A stretch of DNA of 64,000 nt from Heterostelium multicystogenum (GCA_003667245.1 RCNN01000106.1:1-64000); one strand, 5' to 3'. Numbered from the stretch's first letter, positions 1 through 12,496 are shown. Program-made: numbers and translations. The notes: generated by a model from the sequence alone, not told the origin.

Positions 1-1327
1 TTTTTGGAAGAGTTTGGGCGAATTGTGAGCAGTCTTTGAAGAGGTTTCCAATGTAGCCAGTTACGACAGTCATAACATTTTGAGTGAGTGTACCGGTTTT
101 TATCAGAGCAAATGGTGGTTTGCACTACCCATTGTTTCACAGGAGGCCAAGTGACGGACCAAGTTGTTTTCTTTGAACATTTTCATCATACCATAAGCAA
201 GTGCCATTGTTACTGCAAGTGAAGACCCTCTGGAACTGCGACGACAATAATGGTGATTGCACCAATAACCATTGTAGTAATCTCACCACCAGCCTTTGAG
301 TCGATTGTTCATCGTTAACCTTTCTTTCAATAAAATACTTTGGAATAATAATCAACAACAAAGGAGGATGGCAGCGGACAAACCGAATTTACCAATGTTG
401 GCAGCAAGCTTTCCGAGCTTCTCTTGGAGTGGAGTATCTTCAGATTCGACACGAAGTGACATCATAGTCTTACCGTTGAATGAGTTGACACCACAGCAGT
501 GACCATCATACGACCGAAAACTTTCCAAAACCATAGAACCAGAAATAAACATTGGATCCAAACCGTCAGAGTGGTGACCCTTCTTGATTGGATCGGACTC
601 TCCGGTGATTGATGACTCATCACATGTTAGTGAGTGACCTTCAATAAAGACACCGTCTGCACAGAGAATGTCACCAGTGTCCAAGAGGATAATATCACCA
701 ACACGTACATCAAAGATTGAAATTTGACATTGCTCACCGGAACGGATAGCCTTGATTTGCTTGTCAGATGTCTTTTCATTTAACTCACGGAACGTGCTTG
801 ATTCTTGTAGTCATTGGACGAAGTTACAACAACTACGATAATTACTGCAAACTAAAAATAGCGACACCATCGATCCAACCAGTCTCTGGATCATCGGAGG
901 TATATGGAATGGCACCTAATACAATGGAAATAACGGCTGCTATAATAAGCAAGATCAAGATGTGATCTTTGAGTGCATCTAAAATGATACTCCACAAAGG
1001 TTGGTGTGGTGGAGGTGGTAAAATATTTTTTCCAAATCTAAAATCAAAGATTTTGATCAAATATTAATAATTTGATTTTTCAAGTGACATCAGATGCCAG
1101 AGAGTTGACTTACATTTTGACACGGTTGGCCTCAGTTGAGTTTTGTTCATTTGGCAAACTTTGGTTGTTGATGATTGGAGTCCAGCTGCAAGACCATTTA
1201 CTCCACCAATTTCTTCAAGTAAAACTGGATTCTTTGGAACATCTACAAGTTGTCCCAGAGTTTTAATATCGAATTTGAACTCATCATTGATACTGTCCAA
1301 ATGAATGGATTCTAATTGTTGAACCAT
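1..1327 (-). CDS. P-type Ca2+-ATPase (PMCA type), N-terminal part, cut by window edge, frame broken
   Basis: Pumps Ca2+ out of the cytosol at plasma membrane or contractile vacuole; nearest known dictyostelid relative is PatA. The ATG is at 1327. Exon 1 ends at 1114 (GTAAGT donor) and exon 2 starts at 1037. Readable pieces include the first membrane helix ([16 protein letters not shown]), the A-domain motif [17 protein letters not shown] and the following helix region [17 protein letters not shown]. The catalytic DKTGT segment lies beyond position 1. The conserved protein runs through several frames: I see breaks near 530 (after GSMVLE), near 795 (ARFRELNEK region), near 845 and near 1180. 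All look like one-base indels in an otherwise well-conserved pump, so sequence error is likelier than decay, but a pseudogene cannot be excluded. Confidence 0.85.
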
Positions 1328-3010
1328 TTTGGTATGTAATGAGTTTGACTGAATGACTAATTCGACTTACTGACTGATTTCGAAGTTCAAAAAAAAAATA
1401 AAAAATAATAATTATATTACAGATAGAAATATGAATACAAATATATAGATAGTTTATTAATATACTGACTTTAAGACTTTCAGACCACAATACTGATTGA
1501 TCAACAAAAACTCAAGTTGGTTTTATTCACGGTTTCAGCGATTGGATGTCAAGCACTTATGGAAAGAAAAATAAAAAACATAAATAAAATAAATTAAAAT
1601 ACCAATGCCATACCAATGCATATAGGAAGTAACGGTTGTGCCAATGGTGAAAATGGTGACAGCTGAGTGTCAAGTTGTACACAAACTCGATCATAGCTTG
1701 TGTATTCAACACCAATTTACACAACAAGTTTTTTGGTCCTTATTAAGCAAAAAAACAAGAAAAATCCTTTATTTATTATTAAAACAGCACTATTTATTTA
1801 CTAAGCAATAGCATTAGAAAAACACTAATGTTACTACCCAAGTGTTGGAATTCAATAACCACCATATGATTTAGCTACAAATAGCTTCACTGGTAAACCA
1901 TTAAATTACATTCATCACCATTGAAAGAACCACTGCTGTACATCAATCAAACAATCAATTTAAAAATACAACAACCTATATAGAGATTGGATTGGTAAGA
2001 GCTGGGCAGAAACATGAAGGATAGGGTGTGTTGACCTATGTTTTGTCTTTTTTATCAATGTTTGCAGGTGGGTTGTATCCAAAAAACTGCCATCACAAAA
2101 CTTTATTTTACTTTTTAGTTTTTTTTTGACAGATGTCAAAAGTAAAAAAAACAGGTCAAATGATGAGCGATTTAACCCAAAATATCAAAATGCTCTTATT
2201 ATTTTTCCGTATTTTCACCAATCTGTGTTTGGATTATTTTTGTGTTAAGATGATGTACACTTTTAAAAAATCACCAATTTCACTACTACAACAACTACAA
2301 AGATCCATAATAAATTTATATTACCTAACTCACAAAGGAGTACAGTGTTGTGATTATCACAAATAAAATCATAGAGTCACAAAAATTTATTTATGGTTTT
2401 TTAAACAAGAAAATATCCTGTTTACGAATTTATCATTAAAGAAAAGTATCCAAACTATTTAATTAATAAAAGGAGATTGAATTGTCGTAGGAGGAATAGG
2501 AGGTAACATAATAATATCTTCTTATTAAAGTGTGACTTTTGTTGAAACAACTTATTTTTGCAGTATGAACAACTAAATATGATACCTTTATCTTTTCAGT
2601 CCATCCACTAAACAGCAGACACAATAATAATCAATTGAATAACTAAACACTAAATCATACAGTGGAATGGAATCTAAAAATTATTATATTTTTACCAGGA
2701 TCAAAGGTTCAATTGAACATCAAGTAGGAATTAAAGTCTATATTCCAAAATTGTTAAATGAAAAATAGTATTTATGTGATAGAGCATTTATAAATAATTG
2801 GTAGTAATCAAATATTTGATGAATGAATAATAAGAAGGACAATACTTATTAATTTTTAAAGATTTATTAATTACTATTAGATTTTGTTTTATTTTATTTA
2901 TTGTTTTCAAGGTTCATTCATTAAGGTATAAACACTTTTGTAATGATGAATTATTGTTGTTGTGTTTTGGTTGGGTTGTTGATATTATTAATATTTGGGT
3001 CATTATATTT
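1328..3010. other. AT-rich intergenic region
   Basis: This is about 1.7 kb between the Ca2+-ATPase start and the end of vatH. The sequence is AT-rich with short poly-A and poly-T runs. A 77-codon open frame at 2133-2366 (plus) has no recognisable motif and a composition like the surroundings, so I do not call it. It presumably holds the ATPase promoter (right of 1330) and the vatH 3' end. I see no tRNA or repeat. Confidence 0.6.
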
Positions 3011-4938
3011 TTACTTTGCTGAGAGATATTCCCAGTTGTTAATCATCATCTTTTGTAAAGCAAACAAAGCTTGTTCTTGACTTCTTCGTTTGGATTGGAC
3101 ATCAATCTCATGATATCCTGTTTAATACCAAGTGCTTCAATAATACTGTATATTGCAAAAAAAGAAGGATAGTGTCAATAATAATTGAATAAAATGTGAT
3201 TAAATAATAGTATTAACTACATACATCTTTCCACGTGGATGGAAACGAGCGAATTCACCAAGATCGTGGCATGCAATTGAAAGGTGAACGGCATTCTCTG
3301 ATTTTTGTAAAATTAAATGTAAAAGCTTCAAGACGGCGTGAGAGTGTTCTTCGAATCTCAAAGCATTTTCCTTCCAGAAATTCTCTGACTTGTGAACTGG
3401 TGACCATTCCAATTCGTTGGTTTGTACTTCAGTTCTATATTTATCGAATGAGCTATATATAAATAATAAGAATAGCATTAGATCATCAATAACTTCATAA
3501 TGATTAATAATTAAGTTTATACATACCTCATTTGAGCAATATCATGAGATAATGATTCAGAGAGTTTCTCAAGATCTTCAACAATATCTTGATCACCCCA
3601 TTTCTTGTTACTCAAAAAGTTCAACATACGGACCAATCCACCCTCAATCATTTCTTCATTGTTTTTACCTGTGTTCATGAAGTTCTAAAAGCAATCATTG
3701 TTAGTTGCATGCAAAGGACCAATGGAATGGGATGGTTGATAGTTACTCTAAGAGAAGCAATTGACAATCTAATAATCTTTTCTTTGGTGATGGTTTTGGT
3801 GATTTGGACCAAGGTAGGGATGATCTTCTTGTCACTGGCATCTTGAGAAATGACTGGGCTGAATGACAACAACCAAATGCAATATAAAGCCTCATAGAGC
3901 AATGGCAAAACTGGTGTGTTTGAGCTGGCATTGTTGGCGATAATCTCAACCAACAAATCAGTTCCTCTAATTTGTTGAAAATAATTCTGTTGTCCTCCTT
4001 GGCCAAGAAAGCTTGCAAGGCAATCAAAGCAACTTCGACTTCACGTGGCTCCGACTTACGGAGAAGTGGAAGAGTCCAATTGATAAAGTGTTCGACTTCC
4101 TTTTGTGATGGGTTTCCAGCTGCCAAGATGTTACCTAAAATGATACCGGCGATCAAGTTGACGTATGCGTTGTTGTCCTCACGGGAGAACAATCTGAAGA
4201 AGATGTTGTATGGATAGTTTGCATCCTTTGTGCTATTTAATCTGACAAAGTTGTTCAAAGCTTTTGGTTCGACTATAAAAACAAACAGTATGAGCAAAGA
4301 TTGTTAGCTACAAACTAGAGTCCAAAATGAAATCTGATTAAATGCGCTTACTTCTAATGATTTCATTTACCAAGTAGAGAACATATTGAATTGTATCTAA
4401 ATCTGCACTCTTTTGTAAGAAATCAACAAAGAATTGAGCAAGTCTGTCACCATCCTATTAAAAAAGTAAATGTAAGTCACTTGTTTTTTCAATGATCAAA
4501 AAAATAGCACATTCACACACAACATTTGGATCAAAACAACAACAATGAGATATTTTTAAATCAATCATAAGTTTCATTCATCTGATCATCTTTTGAATCT
4601 ATCAATCCAATCAATATATCTAGCTATCTATCTTCTATCTATCTAATCCTATTTATAAACTGTTTCAGAATGTTGTTGGACGACTCATCTTGTTGGTTGT
4701 GCTTAGCTGCTGGATGTTTGCTTGTTGTGTTGTGCTGTGCGGCTGGGTGTGGTATATGATAATGACTTACAGTTGAAAAGATAGTTTTCTTTTCACTTTC
4801 AGATTTCTTGTCATATTTGTCGATGAGACTGTATTCCTCACGAGTGATGAAATCAGACTTCAAGTGTGAGCTCCATGGAACAATACGAGTGGCTACTTTT
4901 TGATCACGAAAAAGCAGCTTCTGCTGATTTGACACCAT
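3011..4938 (-). CDS. vatH: V-type H+-ATPase subunit H
   Basis: Regulatory V1 subunit that couples V1 to Vo and permits ATP-driven proton pumping in endolysosomes and the contractile vacuole. Exons read on the minus strand are about 4938-4772, 4454-4352, 4272-3747, 3684-3527, 3452-3225 and 3145-3011, all with GT/AG borders. The N-terminus contains VPWSSHLKSDFITREE, equivalent to the VPWxSYLxxxxI motif of the family. The C-terminal ARM-like part has IACHDLGEFARFHPRGK, the family signature, and the end reads MMINNWEYLSAK. The frame breaks twice: near 3966-3975 (between FNKL and RGTDLLVEI) and near 3060-3066 (between EEVKN and QALFALQK). Each needs one base. In an essential single-copy gene these are most simply assembly errors. 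Confidence 0.93.
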
Positions 4939-5610
4939 TGACTGTATGCTTAAGGAATTCTTCTTCGAATCTCATTTCCTATTCGATCTATCTATCTATG
5001 TATCTATCTATAATAATATCGCTTGAATGCTGCTAAAATACTGGTTGCTGAAGAAATCTTTCCTAAACTATCTATTCCAACAAAAATGACTTGAAGTTTT
5101 ACTTTAATTTACAAAGAAGTACAAGTCGTATGTAGTTGTAGCAAAAAGGTCAATTTATGAACAAAACAACAAACAAAAAACACCAAATTAATTTGTGAAA
5201 AACAACACACAGACGGAGAATAGTCTTGTTATGATTATTATTATGTTGTTGGAAGTGATGAATAAAAACAAAAAAAAAATAATAAATAAAAAAATTTCAG
5301 ATGTTTTCTGTTTGGATTTTTTTGACTCAGAAAACTCTCTGTATGAAGCGAATAAAAAAACCAGGCCAAATGTGCACAATTGATGTTTTTCATTTCTAAA
5401 AAAAACCAAAATAAAAGCTGGGTGTGTTGACCAGGATCACGCAAAACTAAAAAAAAAAAAATAACACTATTTGGGCACCACCAAATATGAAAAATGAATA
5501 ATAAATTTATATTATATCTGTTAGTATTATTATTATTATTTACATTATTTGTTTGTTTGTTTATTTGTTTGTTGGTTTGGTTATAGGTTTTGTTTGGTTT
5601 ACTTAAGATG
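4939..5610. other. AT-rich intergenic region
   Basis: About 670 bp upstream of vatH and downstream of the Dicer-like gene. It has a short CTAT/ATCT microsatellite (about 4984-5013) and A/T homopolymers. The overlapping open frames on both strands at 5188-5444 are low-complexity A/T artefacts. The vatH promoter should lie here. No other feature is seen. Confidence 0.55.
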
Positions 5611-8600
5611 TTAATTTGTTTGTAATTGGTATCGGTATGGTGGTGGTAGTGATATTGGTGTTGAAGAAGTTGGGGAAGTCATTAGAATATCTGATACATA
5701 GGATGACGTAGATTGTGCTGTGGAATTTGGCGATGTTGTTGTGTTGGTGTTAGCGGTACCATTGCTTTCTTCATAGAGAGTCACAGGTAAAGTTACATCT
5801 TGATTTGAGTCAGGTATCATTGGCACATGTCGGGTCGAAGCGTAGTATGATTCCACAAGATCGTTGATGCTTTCTACTTTGAGAGGGAGGTGGACCGATA
5901 GGAATGATTTTGTCTCTTGCATACCTCTGTCGAGTAGCAAGCATCCGATGAACGACTCGAACAAATCACCCATACGCTTGGCAGTCGGTATGATACTGGG
6001 GTCTATACAATCCCGTATGTGCAAATTGTTGGAGATAGTTGATAGTCTATCGTTACGTACCATGAGTGCACGTGTCTGTGAAAGGAATCCCTCCTGTTCA
6101 ACAGGAAAGTTGTGGTAGAGATACTCCGAAACCACCACATCTATATAAGAGTCACCAAGAAACTCCAGTCTCTGATAGTTGAGTTTCGCATCATTGCTGC
6201 AATTCATCGACTCAATAAACAGACATGAATGGTTTATATTTATATTCATAGCAAATAGTACTGATTTTTGTACTTCGCCTGTTGATTCATTGATTGAGGA
6301 AATGTAAGTTAGATTTACAGAGATTGATTTGGGTGAGCGTACGCTTGCGTCGATTGAGTACTTACTTAGTTCAGGCTCAACTGAATGATCACATTTAAAT
6401 GTTGGAAATGTCACATTGTCCACTTTAAACAATAAATTAATAATATATTCATATGCACCCAGCATTCCACGTTCAAGATAAACAGCTGCAAACAATGCTT
6501 CCATAACATCGGCCTTTGGTTTTTTGTAGTCTTCCTTGTTATTTGATAGACGAAGAATATCATCGATTGCGGATTCGTCGCATATGCTCTGTAGATAATT
6601 ATTATTGGTAAATTCACTTCGCTTGATCGTCAGGAAACCCTCAGATGATGTTGGATATAAAAAGTATAAATAAACACTAGAGATGACGATGTTGGACCAT
6701 AAGGTTAATATCTAGTGGATACAATGTTGTCTGATATAGTATCTGACTTACGTTGTACAAAACTTTAAAACGGAATCACCTAAATATTCTAATCGTTGAT
6801 TGTCGCCTCTAAAGTAGCTGTAGTCTTTGAATATTTTTAGGGATCTTGGTGGAACTATGTTGGGTCGATTGGTCGATGGATGTGTGAATACTTCACGTAG
6901 GAGTCGCGGGTTGTTGATGTTGACAATTTGCTTTTTGAATGATTCTATTTTGATGGTCCAGTGTATCTCTGGTATGTAAGAGAGAATGGCAACCTTTGCA
7001 ATGGCATGCATGGTCGATGTGATTCCAAACACCTTTAGAATGAGCGGATCTTTTGGAATGAGTTTCGATTTTCTGATGTAGCTTTCCCACTGAGTTGGTT
7101 CCATCTCTGCAAAGTCGTCGGTGTTCCATTTGGAGGGATCCTCAGGCTGATCGTTGGCGTCAAAGAAAATGAGTGTCTTAAGTTTCCAGTATTCCTTGTT
7201 GATTACCGCACTGGTGTGTGTGCACATAGCTGGGGGATGCACTCCGCTCTTCAGCTCGAGTGGATTGCCACTCTTATCACGAACAATCATTCCACTTGTG
7301 TCATTGTATTCGTATAGTTTAGTATGATCGATTGCCCTGCATATGTTGAACTCGGGTCGTGGTGTGAGTACGATCTTGTTGAGATATTTTTGGTCAAAGT
7401 AAGAGTGAAATTCTTTATCGGATGAGTAAGCGGGTATGTCGTTGACGAGATCCTCGTGTGTAAGCAAGTCTATAAGCGTTTGATGCAGCTTTTGTGTTGG
7501 ATTGTTCAGACACTTTACAAAGGGAACAAAATAGAAATCCGTCAGGCTTCGGAAGTTCATGTGCTTCTGCTGGAGTATCAATACATAGAAGCAATGGTGG
7601 AAAGTAACTATTCTTGCAAATTCCTCACGCGTCATTGTTTCTCTGTCGTACTCGACCATCGACATTGCAAAGTGTTCGCCTGCCCCATTCGATATATGAA
7701 CGACTGGCTTGGGCAAACGATTGACAGTGTAGAGGAGAAATCCAGAAAAGTTGTACTTTTGATCGAGATGGCTGAATTCCTCCGATCTGAATCCATGGCT
7801 AAATATGATTTTGTATCGATAGAATGTGATTTGACTGGGTATAAGATCGTTATCGAGCTGCATGGTGGAGACCATTGAACGTGGTACCAATGAGTTTGCT
7901 ACCTGTGGTGCTGGACAAATGTGAAGCTCATCCAAATTGCTCACTTGAATTGAAGGAGATCGCTCATTCTTTCGGGGTTTTCTCGTAGTTTTGCGATCGA
8001 CATAGTCACGTATTTCAAAGTGTCTGCGCTCGACCAAATCCCGCAGCTCATTGTACTTCTTCTCAAGCTGATCGTATTTCTCTGTAAAGGTCCTTATCGA
8101 GTGATCCAATTGCAACTGCAATTTCAGCACATCGCTTTGATCCTGTCCTCGACGATGGCTATGTGTAGCAGATGAAGATGATGAAGGTGAACCAAATGGA
8201 TTTGAAGCAATAGAATTGTATATAAGACTCGAAGAAGAGTTTGGATTTGAGATTGAAGCATCTGTCATTGTAATATCATTTGCAGTAGGTAAATACAACA
8301 TACTACTACTGCTGCTGCTGCTACTAAAGCTACTGCTACTATTACTGCTATTTCTTTGTTCGAGTCCACTTCCAGTCTCTGTGATGGATCGCTCCGAGGG
8401 AAAGGCAGAGAATATCATCTGCAGGACATTGAAGGCAGCTGACTTTTCTGCATCTTTCTTTGATCTTGCCTTGCCCTCACCTACAAACTTCTGACCCTTA
8501 AAGTGTACAGTTACATCAGTAAAATAGGAATTGCCGGTGACATCAGTAACGACAGTCGGTTTCGAGTATGCGGGCGCGACTTCTTTTCTCTTTTGACATA

Positions 8601-8634
8601 GTTCTTGTAGTATACCTTTATGATTATCACTCAT
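5611..8634 (-). CDS. Dicer-like protein: N-terminal dsRBD plus two RNase III domains
   Basis: Cuts double-stranded RNA into small RNAs. I chose the ATG at 8634 (MSDNHKGILQEL), which starts directly at the dsRBD, over the upstream ATG at 8670. Exon 1 is 8634-6752 and exon 2 is 6676-5611; the intact reading frame gives about 982 residues. Order: dsRBD (about residues 1-75, ending in ...ARSKKDAEKSAAFNVLQ), Ser-rich linker, a coiled segment, a long central region that could hide a diverged PAZ, RNase IIIa (QRLEYLGDSVL, later KADVMEALFAAVYLERG) and RNase IIIb (QRLEFLGDSYID, later RMGDLFESFIG). The acidic catalytic residues are present in both. No helicase domain is present, as in Dictyostelium DrnA/DrnB, where the helicase is carried by RdRPs. 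The C-terminus is Ser/Thr-rich. It has no frame breaks, unlike its neighbours. Confidence 0.92.
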
Positions 8635-9079
8635 ATCGATAAACAAACACAAAATCACTATCACTATCAATATCTAACTATCTATCTGACTATCTACCTA
8701 ACTAACTATCAAACTATCAAACAATGATATATAGCAATGAATAAATAATTAGTTCTATGATTGTTCTGTCTTGTCTTGTTTTGTCTGATTTGTTTTCTTT
8801 CCAAAAGATTCAAGTAGCAATAATCGAAGTTAAAGTATGATAATATTATTAGTGTAAATATCGCTTGTACAATTTATAATCTTTACAACTCAAGCTTTTA
8901 ATTCTACAAAACACATAATAGATAAAATTTTAAATTTAAAAAACTTCAATTTTCAAACTGATTATTGATTGATGAACTGGTTTGTTGTTGCATGAATGAA
9001 AGCTTGAAGTTCAATTGACCATTGTCAATGTCGATTTGGTTGGTATGGAAGGTTCATTCGTTGATCGATCAATCAATCA
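8635..9079. other. Intergenic region upstream of Dicer-like gene
   Basis: About 440 bp, AT-rich. It begins with CTAT/CTAAC microsatellite-like DNA (about 8660-8720), which would lie in the 5' leader of the Dicer-like gene. Nothing else is recognisable. Confidence 0.5.
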
Positions 9080-10780
9080 TTATGCATTGTTTATTAGGGA
9101 GTTGTGTCGGAGTACTGTTAGTCTGTATCGGATGTATTCGATGATTATGTAGAGAAATACCATGACTGTCACCAGGAGATGGAATCCATTGAGCACTGTG
9201 AATGGGTTGCCCTGCGGTACATTACAAAACTGGTGTATAGTGTTGAAGTTTTCATCGTATTCCAGTATTGGACATTGTTTGCAGGAGATGAAGTTATTGT
9301 TGTTGTGATTGACTGAGTCGGTCGGTGTGTAAACATTGTGGAGTGATACAGTCGACGAGTTGCGGCAGTAGACCATCTCCCATAGGCCAAGGTCAGTGAA
9401 AGTGCAGTTGCTGATCAATATGAACTTGTTTGAAGAGTCGATTGCAATCGAGGTACCATCACCCAGAATCGATTCGTTGTCTATAAATGTCGAGTTATCA
9501 ATGATGATGATATTGGTGAGAATTGTACTGATTGCACCGCCTCGACCGAATGAGTAGTTCTCACGGAATATACTATCGAGCACACGCACACTGAGGGCGT
9601 CGGTTACATTAATACAAGAGTAGCCCTTGTTATAGCTGAAGTCCGAAGCATTAACAACAAGTGTAGAGGGTTGGCCCGTCAGATCTATAAAAGTGATGAC
9701 ATTGGCCTGCACGAGAGTATGTCCAATGTAGACATCAGACCCATCAGCAGTCAAAATGCTATTGTATACCAAACTACCCGATGATTCATCGCCTTTTGTC
9801 ACGGCTTTTTGGTTGAATATAGTGCAGCCATTGATTTTGACTATTGTGTCGCCAGTAAAATTTGCCAAGCCAATAGAGTTAGACATGAAGAAGCTGTCGG
9901 AGATGTCTGCAGCGCCATTGGCCAGCACAATGAGTGGTGAAAATGCAGCAGTACTCAGCTTGTTGTTGAGAGCAGTTGATTGTGTTATTGACAATTTAAC
10001 ATTCTGCCCAATGACCATCGAACCGAAATTATTTTTATATGTTATATTGTTCATCCTTATGTAGGAGCCACTATCATTGGTTATGTCATTTGGGTTTGAG
10101 TAGCTGCTAATAAAGCTTGTTATACTATTACAACGACTAATTAATACAGTATTTAAAGTGAGATGCATGTATGAATTAACATTTGCAACACTATTATTAT
10201 GATTAATGATTATATTACTATTACAATTGATGATTGAAACATTATTTAACTCTATTGTTGATGTTATTGATGTTGTGTTATAAAGGAGTTCTGTTGGTTG
10301 AGTTGTTAAATCTATTAGATTTGCAGTTGACGTTTGATTCAGATCTAATATTGTATAAAGTGGTGATTGGCCGACAATAGATATCTTTAAGCCATAGAGG
10401 TTCAAATTGGTATTGTTCTCACCACTGTATATCCCACCTGATAGTTGTACAATTAATTGTTGCTGTTGTTGTTGTTGCTGTAGCTTATAGGATTGGATTG
10501 CATGGTTTATTGATTTACATGCAAACTCAATTGTGGCATCGGAGCCACATGGTACCGATGAATTGTTACTTTGGCTATTTACAAATATATATACACTGTT
10601 TGTCGATGGTAATATTGGTGGTAGTAGTAGTGGTGGTTGTTGTTGTTGTTGTTGCTGTTGTTGTTGTGGTAGTTGGGGGTTGGTGTTTGCTGCCAATACC
10701 AATGGATCATTAATAATACAATCTATTATAAAAGTAAAAATAATAAGACAGATGACTGTGGAGTATTGAATAGACATCAT
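9080..10780 (-). CDS. Secreted/membrane protein of right-handed beta-helix (pectin-lyase-like) type
   Basis: Single exon, 566 residues. The N-terminus is a signal peptide (MMSIQYSTVICLIIFTFIID). Two poly-Gln tracts (about residues 40-50 and 103-112) flank the first beta-strand region. The middle is a long series of short Asn/Ser/Ile-rich strands with many N-glycosylation sites and the GGIYSG, FxxNxS and GGAIST turns typical of parallel beta-helix proteins. A single membrane segment near the C-terminus (LLVTVMVFLYIIIEYIRY) leaves a short cytoplasmic tail. Large families of such proteins are known in dictyostelids; ligand and function are unknown. The fold assignment is from pattern, not from a profile search. 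There is no polysaccharide lyase catalytic motif that I can identify. Confidence 0.72.
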   Translation of the reverse strand: MMSIQYSTVICLIIFTFIIDCIINDPLVLAANTNPQLPQQQQQQQQQQPPLLLPPILPSTNSVYIFVNSQSNNSSVPCGSDATIEFACKSINHAIQSYKLQQQQQQQQLIVQLSGGIYSGENNTNLNLYGLKISIVGQSPLYTILDLNQTSTANLIDLTTQPTELLYNTTSITSTIELNNVSIINCNSNIIINHNNSVANVNSYMHLTLNTVLISRCNSITSFISSYSNPNDITNDSGSYIRMNNITYKNNFGSMVIGQNVKLSITQSTALNNKLSTAAFSPLIVLANGAADISDSFFMSNSIGLANFTGDTIVKINGCTIFNQKAVTKGDESSGSLVYNSILTADGSDVYIGHTLVQANVITFIDLTGQPSTLVVNASDFSYNKGYSCINVTDALSVRVLDSIFRENYSFGRGGAISTILTNIIIIDNSTFIDNESILGDGTSIAIDSSNKFILISNCTFTDLGLWEMVYCRNSSTVSLHNVYTPTDSVNHNNNNFISCKQCPILEYDENFNTIHQFCNVPQGNPFTVLNGFHLLVTVMVFLYIIIEYIRYRLTVLRHNSLINNA

Positions 10781-10897
10781 TTTATTACATTATTATTATT
10801 ATTATTTTGTTGGTTGATTTGGCTGAACTAATAATATTATTATTAGTAATCTATTTTTTGCTTTAAAAAGAAAATAGGAAAAATCTATGCTAATAAT

Positions 10898-12286
10898 TTA
10901 AACCAACACAGATCTTTGGGTTGAAAGAGATGAGATTTGTCTCGCTGCAGTGATCAATCTTTTGGTTTTTTTTGAGAATTTAAAATAACCATTCTTCTTT
11001 TCGATGACCAGTTCATCGACATCTTCGAATGAGAATTCCTCAGAGTCAAAAAAGTCAGAGTCATATTCAACATTGTCATCTCCGTAATAGTCGTCAGTGT
11101 CGTCATCTTCATCATATTCATCGTCGCTGTCATCTTCATCATATTCATCGTCGCTGTCATCTTCATCTATTTCCATGAAATTCTTATTGTAGATATTACA
11201 AATGAGTGCATTACCCCCTTGGACTGCAAGAGAAAGACTGTATGATGGCATTCTTGGACGTGGGATATTTAAATCTGCATCGATGCCAACCGATGGACTA
11301 TCCATGGAGTTTATCTTTTCATCGATCATTGCGTAGGTTTCTCTGTCGGTGACAAAAGATAGCACATAGTCCATCTGCTTTGAGTTCTTTTCGAGTAGTT
11401 CAATGAATTCATCAATTACTTTAGCATCCTTGTTGGACTCTATGTCGACTTGTAGAATCATCTGAATGGATAGTCTAGACAGTTTGCCTCCGTTTTCGCC
11501 TTGTTGTTTCAAAACCTTGATCAAATTACTAAATCTAAACTTGATATCCCAGATCAGTGTCACTTTTTCGAGCCGGTTGCATTGTGCAAATGTGTCGAAC
11601 CATTTATCTACTTCGGTCTCGCTTCTAATGGAACTGATGTCGCAGTTCAGTACAAAGCTTGTGAGAGATGGGTGTTTGTGGACCGATTTGATAAATTTGT
11701 GCAACTCACTATCCATTACCCATCCATCTCGCACTGCAATTACTATTTTCTTGAGCTTGGAGTATCTGCTCTTCATGAATTGCATTGGAAAAGCAAAGGA
11801 CCTAGTATTAGTACAAACAAACTCCAGCTGGGATTCCTCAGTAACTTTGTCTTCGTCCAATTGGTACTCCTCCAATTCTTCTATCTCCAACGATGATTCG
11901 ACTTCGCGGAAACACAATGGCGTAGACAAGTCGAGAGCCTCATAGATTTGTCTGGTAATGTCGGATCGTACATATAAATCTTGTAATGGTTCGCATTCAT
12001 CGGTCAATACAATCGATCTCAGTTGTTTCATGATAGAATAAGGAGATTTTGGCACTTCATAAAATAACAAATCTAGAATCATTTCAGTAGACGCAGGACA
12101 TTCCTTTATATCATCAAAGTGAGATACTTTAGAACTGACAAATTGAAACCATTTTTTACAAACCAATCCAATCATAATAGCTGGAATGGTTGGTCTTATT
12201 TTTAATGCATCGTGATGAGTGTGACTAGTTTTTATGAGAAATTTATCTAATATATTATTATAAATAAGGTCTGGTAGTATTGTCAT
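10898..12286 (-). CDS. F-box-like protein with acidic tail
   Basis: Single exon, 462 residues. The first about 60 residues (MTILPDLIYNNILDKFL ... LVCKKWFQFVSSK) match the layout of dictyostelid F-box-like N-termini: LP at the start and CKKWF in the third helix. If real, it would recruit SKP1 for SCF-type ubiquitin ligation. The middle (about 150-340) is leucine-rich helix/strand sequence, possibly irregular leucine-rich repeats. Near residues 378-405 a 9-residue acidic unit (DDSDDEYDE) is repeated, encoded by a 27-bp tandem DNA repeat around 11100-11167. The tail ends in basic residues. Dictyostelids carry many rapidly evolving genes of this type. The F-box call is moderate because the motif is divergent. 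Confidence 0.6.
   Translation of the reverse strand: MTILPDLIYNNILDKFLIKTSHTHHDALKIRPTIPAIMIGLVCKKWFQFVSSKVSHFDDIKECPASTEMILDLLFYEVPKSPYSIMKQLRSIVLTDECEPLQDLYVRSDITRQIYEALDLSTPLCFREVESSLEIEELEEYQLDEDKVTEESQLEFVCTNTRSFAFPMQFMKSRYSKLKKIVIAVRDGWVMDSELHKFIKSVHKHPSLTSFVLNCDISSIRSETEVDKWFDTFAQCNRLEKVTLIWDIKFRFSNLIKVLKQQGENGGKLSRLSIQMILQVDIESNKDAKVIDEFIELLEKNSKQMDYVLSFVTDRETYAMIDEKINSMDSPSVGIDADLNIPRPRMPSYSLSLAVQGGNALICNIYNKNFMEIDEDDSDDEYDEDDSDDEYDEDDDTDDYYGDDNVEYDSDFFDSEEFSFEDVDELVIEKKNGYFKFSKKTKRLITAARQISSLSTQRSVLV
11098..11169. repeat. 27-bp tandem repeat in F-box-like gene
   Basis: The unit tcatcttcatcatattcatc plus gtcgctg is present about two and a half times in a row with almost no divergence. 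It encodes the repeated acidic motif DDSDDEYDE on the minus strand. Near identity suggests recent slippage. Confidence 0.8.
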
Positions 12287-12496
12287 TTTAGAGAGATAAC
12301 AAAGTACTTTTTAGATTTATGTCATGATCACTGATCAAATGAGCCACAATCAATGCAAAACCAAAATAGGTCTAAAACAAAAATATCATAAAAAATTCTT
12401 GGAACAATTTTCTTGTTTCTTGTGCCAAATGAACTTCCAGTTGAGTGAAAAGTCTGAGAAATATTGCCTCTGTAAATGTTAAAAGAACATAATTTA

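Noticed and set aside
2133..2366. 77-codon plus-strand frame
   Set aside because: No motif, composition equal to intergenic DNA, no splice partner.
3011..4938. Programmed ribosomal frameshifting in vatH
   Set aside because: There is no slippery heptamer plus structure, and similar breaks occur in many unrelated genes, mostly in homopolymers.
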